From NCBI RefSeq assembly GCF_040448675.1, contig NZ_CP159289.1, positions 6,555,001 to 6,619,000 on the forward strand: DNA of 64,000 nt, written 5' to 3'. Below, one piece after another: positions 61,852 to 64,000 of this stretch. The notes beneath the pieces were generated by a model. It was given only the letters and a program-made list of their open reading frames with translations. It was not told where the DNA came from and searched no databases. Numbering within the stretch: position 1 is the stretch's first letter; each line of letters begins with the position of its first letter. The stretch comes from Dyadobacter sp. 676 (GTDB lineage: Bacteria > Bacteroidota > Bacteroidia > Cytophagales > Spirosomataceae). Made by a program: the position numbers and the translations under genes.

Positions 61852-62697
61852 ATGGAAAACAATAAAGTTTGGTTTGTTACCGGCGCCTCGAAAGGGCTCG
61901 GACTTGCACTTGTGCAAAAGTTATTGGCAAATGGTTTCAACGTGGCGGCTACTTCACGCACTGTCGACGACCTGAAAAGCGCGGTAGGACACCCGGGAGA
62001 GCAGTTCCTGCCATTATCGGTGAATCTTACGGACGAGCAAAGCGTTCAGCAGGCGATCGCTGCCACTGTCACCGCATTCAGACATGTGGATGTGATCGTT
62101 AACAATGCAGGTTACGGCCTTGCGGGGAGCATCGAAGAGTTGTCGGACGCCGAATCCCGCGGGAATTTCGACGTCAATGTTTTCGGAACACTCAACGTTA
62201 TCCGCGCTGCGATGCCTTATCTGCGCGCCCAACGATCGGGCCACATTCTGAATGTGTCGTCAATTGGCGGCTTCAATGGCGCATTTCCGGGCTTCGGGAT
62301 TTACTGCGCGACGAAATTCGCCGTCTCTGGTCTCTCGGAGTCGCTGGCGGCGGAAGTCGCGGAGTTTGGCGTGAAAGTCACGGTCGTTGAACCCGGCTAT
62401 TTCCGCACCGAATTCCTTACCGCGGGCTCGTTTGTGACACCTAAAAACCAGATTCCCGATTACCGGAAAGTGCGCGAATCGGAAGCATTGCACCAGCAGC
62501 AGATCAATGGTGCGCAACCGGGAGATCCGGCGAAGGCGGCCGACGCGATGATCCGCGTCGTCTCCGAACAAAATCCACCTCTGCATTTGCTTCTCGGCGA
62601 AGATGCGTTCGGTCTGGCGCAATCGAAGATCCAGGCGCTGACAGCCGAAATGGAAACCTGGAAACCGGTGTCTGTTTCAACGGGTTTCGACGCCTAG
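61852..62697 (+). CDS. SDR-family oxidoreductase
   Basis: 281 aa, start ATG 61852. Classical short-chain dehydrogenase/reductase: TGASKGLG (TGxxxGxG cofactor site), NNAGYG, the catalytic S-Y-K in SSIGG.. and YCATKFAVSGLSE, and a C-terminal substrate-binding loop. The enzyme uses NAD(P)H on an unknown alcohol or ketone. It is downstream of the AraC regulator and an inverted-repeat operator. Confidence 0.92.
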   Translation: MENNKVWFVTGASKGLGLALVQKLLANGFNVAATSRTVDDLKSAVGHPGEQFLPLSVNLTDEQSVQQAIAATVTAFRHVDVIVNNAGYGLAGSIEELSDAESRGNFDVNVFGTLNVIRAAMPYLRAQRSGHILNVSSIGGFNGAFPGFGIYCATKFAVSGLSESLAAEVAEFGVKVTVVEPGYFRTEFLTAGSFVTPKNQIPDYRKVRESEALHQQQINGAQPGDPAKAADAMIRVVSEQNPPLHLLLGEDAFGLAQSKIQALTAEMETWKPVSVSTGFDA

Positions 62698-62752
62698 TCG
62701 CCCCGAAATATCCTTATCTTGCGGCATTGTCAGCATTTCAAAAGAAACAACT

Positions 62753-63436
62753 ATGGCCGTTGAAGGAAAAATAAGGGCAATAATAACGGGTACCACGGGT
62801 ATGGTCGGCGAGGGCGTGCTTCTCCAATGCCTTGAAAGCCCGGACGTGGAATCGGTGCTTGTCATCAACCGCCGACCGCTCGGAATGACGCACGCAAAGC
62901 TTAGGGAGATCGTTCATCGGGATTTTTACGACCTTTCTCCGATCTCCGGGCAGTTAACGGGCTACAATGCCTGCTATTTCTGCCTCGGTGTATCGTCGGT
63001 GGGAATGAAGGAGCCTGATTACAAGAGGGTTACTTACGATCTGACCATGCACATCGCCGAGCTGCTGAGCCGCCAGAACCCGGGTATGACCTTTTGCTAC
63101 GTATCGGGGGCAGGCACCGACAGCAGCGAAAGAGGGCGCATTATGTGGGCGAGGGTCAAGGGAAAAACTGAAAATGATTTAGGCAGGTTACCTTTTGATC
63201 AGTCGTTCGCGTTCCGGCCCGGCTTTCTGAAAGCTACGGAAGGGCAAAAGAATCTGCTCAGTTTGTATAAATATTTTGGCTGGCTTTACCCGATCCTAAA
63301 AGCGGTTTACCCCAACGGTGCGTCAACGCTCAAACAGCTCGGTCAGGCGATGATCAATGTCACAAAGTATGGTTACGACAAGAGGATCATCGAAGTGAAA
63401 GACATCGTTCTTCTCGGCGATCGCCAGTACGTATGA
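62753..63436 (+). CDS. NAD(P)-binding Rossmann-fold protein (epimerase-like)
   Basis: 227 aa, start ATG 62753. The N-terminal IITGTTGMVGEGVLLQCLESPDV is a Rossmann GxxGxxG cofactor site of the extended/atypical SDR type (as in HTATIP2/NmrA-like proteins). No full catalytic YxxxK is obvious. Function unknown. It follows the SDR gene by 55 bp in the same direction and meets the next gene tail to tail with no gap. Confidence 0.8.
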   Translation: MAVEGKIRAIITGTTGMVGEGVLLQCLESPDVESVLVINRRPLGMTHAKLREIVHRDFYDLSPISGQLTGYNACYFCLGVSSVGMKEPDYKRVTYDLTMHIAELLSRQNPGMTFCYVSGAGTDSSERGRIMWARVKGKTENDLGRLPFDQSFAFRPGFLKATEGQKNLLSLYKYFGWLYPILKAVYPNGASTLKQLGQAMINVTKYGYDKRIIEVKDIVLLGDRQYV

Positions 63437-64000
63437 TCACTTCATTTTTTCGTACGAGAACGCATCGCCTTTGAGCAGCGGATGTTCGCCCGTCAGCCCG
63501 TCTTTTGTCGGTTTCAGGACGACATTTTCGACGAAAATTTCGATAATCCACGGCTCGATCCGGAATTCGAAATAATTGTCCTCCGTGTCGACCGGAAACG
63601 ACGTGTAGCGTTCCGGTGCGAGCGTGAAAAAGAGATCGATGCCGGTAACTATGGTTTTAGGTGTTTGAAAAATGCCTTCCTGGCTCATTTTGCCATATTT
63701 CTCGCCGTCGGCTGTTTTGATGAGGGTTTCGAAGAACGGCAACACCTGCTGGTTGCTTTCGACGATTTTGACGGTTGTGAAATCGTCCGGAACAGTCTTG
63801 CTGGTTACCAGCGCAAAATCGCGTTCGGGCCGGGGGCGGCTGTTGAGAACGACCTTTCCGTCTTGAAACTGCCATTTGCCGTGACCCTGGCGATCCATGG
63901 CGCCGTAGGAAAAATACAGTTCGAAAGTGCTGTCCGGTTTGAGAATGATAGCCGAGGCCGTTTCCATCACGCCCTGTAAATGATATTCGCCGGCAATGGA
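63437..64000 (-). CDS. beta-rich protein of unknown function (5' part outside window)
   Basis: The frame is open from the window edge to the stop at 63437 and continues in frame upstream of the GTG at 63970 (IAGEYHLQGVMETASAIIL..), so the start lies beyond 64000. At least 187 aa are seen, with beta-strand pattern (FELYFSYGAMDRQGHGKWQFQDGKVVLNSRP, FEFRIEPWIIEIFVENVVLKP). I recall secreted Bacteroidota proteins of this form without an assigned function. The stop codon directly abuts the upstream gene's stop. Confidence 0.65.
   Translation of the reverse strand, partial: SIAGEYHLQGVMETASAIILKPDSTFELYFSYGAMDRQGHGKWQFQDGKVVLNSRPRPERDFALVTSKTVPDDFTTVKIVESNQQVLPFFETLIKTADGEKYGKMSQEGIFQTPKTIVTGIDLFFTLAPERYTSFPVDTEDNYFEFRIEPWIIEIFVENVVLKPTKDGLTGEHPLLKGDAFSYEKMK

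Noticed and set aside
1..64000. tRNA, rRNA, IS elements or prophage
   Set aside because: No cloverleaf, rRNA stretch, transposase or integrase was recognised.

Overview
The window looks like a chromosomal segment of a Bacteroidota bacterium of the order Cytophagales, most likely Dyadobacter or a close relative. The reasons are the family content (YidC with a Lys-rich tail, a conserved FtsX-type permease, carboxynorspermidine decarboxylase, RES-Xre toxin-antitoxin, DUF4097 proteins under an ECF sigma factor), weak or absent Shine-Dalgarno sequences, several good Bacteroidota -7 boxes (TAnnTTTG), and moderately GC-rich coding DNA with AT-rich intergenic stretches. The genus is an inference. I saw no rRNA, tRNA, CRISPR array, IS element or prophage.

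Layout. 1-1.6 kb: TetR regulator, small HMA-fold-like protein and MFS exporter in one minus-strand operon, with a 20-bp operator. 1.7-5.5 kb: minus-strand cluster of a four-helix membrane protein, a PD-(D/E)XK restriction endonuclease, an antitoxin/PIN-toxin pair, an N6-adenine methyltransferase and a DinB-fold protein. 5.6-8.4 kb: an unrecognised three-gene operon (proline-rich coiled-coil protein, membrane coiled-coil protein, membrane-anchored actin-fold ATPase). 8.5-15.3 kb: sugar isomerase-like TIM barrel, secreted alpha/beta hydrolase, MFS transporter, secreted serine hydrolase and two envelope proteins. 15.3-22.5 kb: AraC regulator and a tripartite RND efflux system. 22.7-27.3 kb: small secreted protein, bestrophin-like channel, DEDDh exonuclease, nspC and a PIG-L deacetylase. 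27.6-38.6 kb: housekeeping genes (pyrG, yidC, hemL, hisS) with a TPR/PBP1-like protein, a glycosyltransferase, a methyltransferase and a 50-aa basic protein. 38.6-42.9 kb: hisG-hisD-[RES-Xre toxin-antitoxin]-hisC. 42.9-50.5 kb: outer-membrane protein, UvrD/AddA-like helicase, lipoprotein, CLC transporter and MarR regulator. 50.6-53.7 kb: ECF sigma factor, anti-sigma factor with HEAT repeats, and two DUF4097 proteins. 53.8-58.1 kb: DUF2383 protein, unknown protein and FtsX-type permease. 58.2-64 kb: Crp/Fnr regulator with a putative target promoter, methyltransferase, AraC/SDR pair and two further genes.

Three cross-cutting observations stand out. (1) Six single-base homopolymer length changes break otherwise convincing frames: hisD twice, the FtsX permease, a membrane protein, an unknown protein and the PIN antitoxin. 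This looks more like uncorrected long-read assembly error than six real lesions. (2) Five intergenic spots carry short-period tandem repeats followed by an arm of the reverse-complement repeats, which should fold into long hairpins; two sequence families each occur twice. (3) The best candidate for an undescribed system is the operon at 5567-8395.
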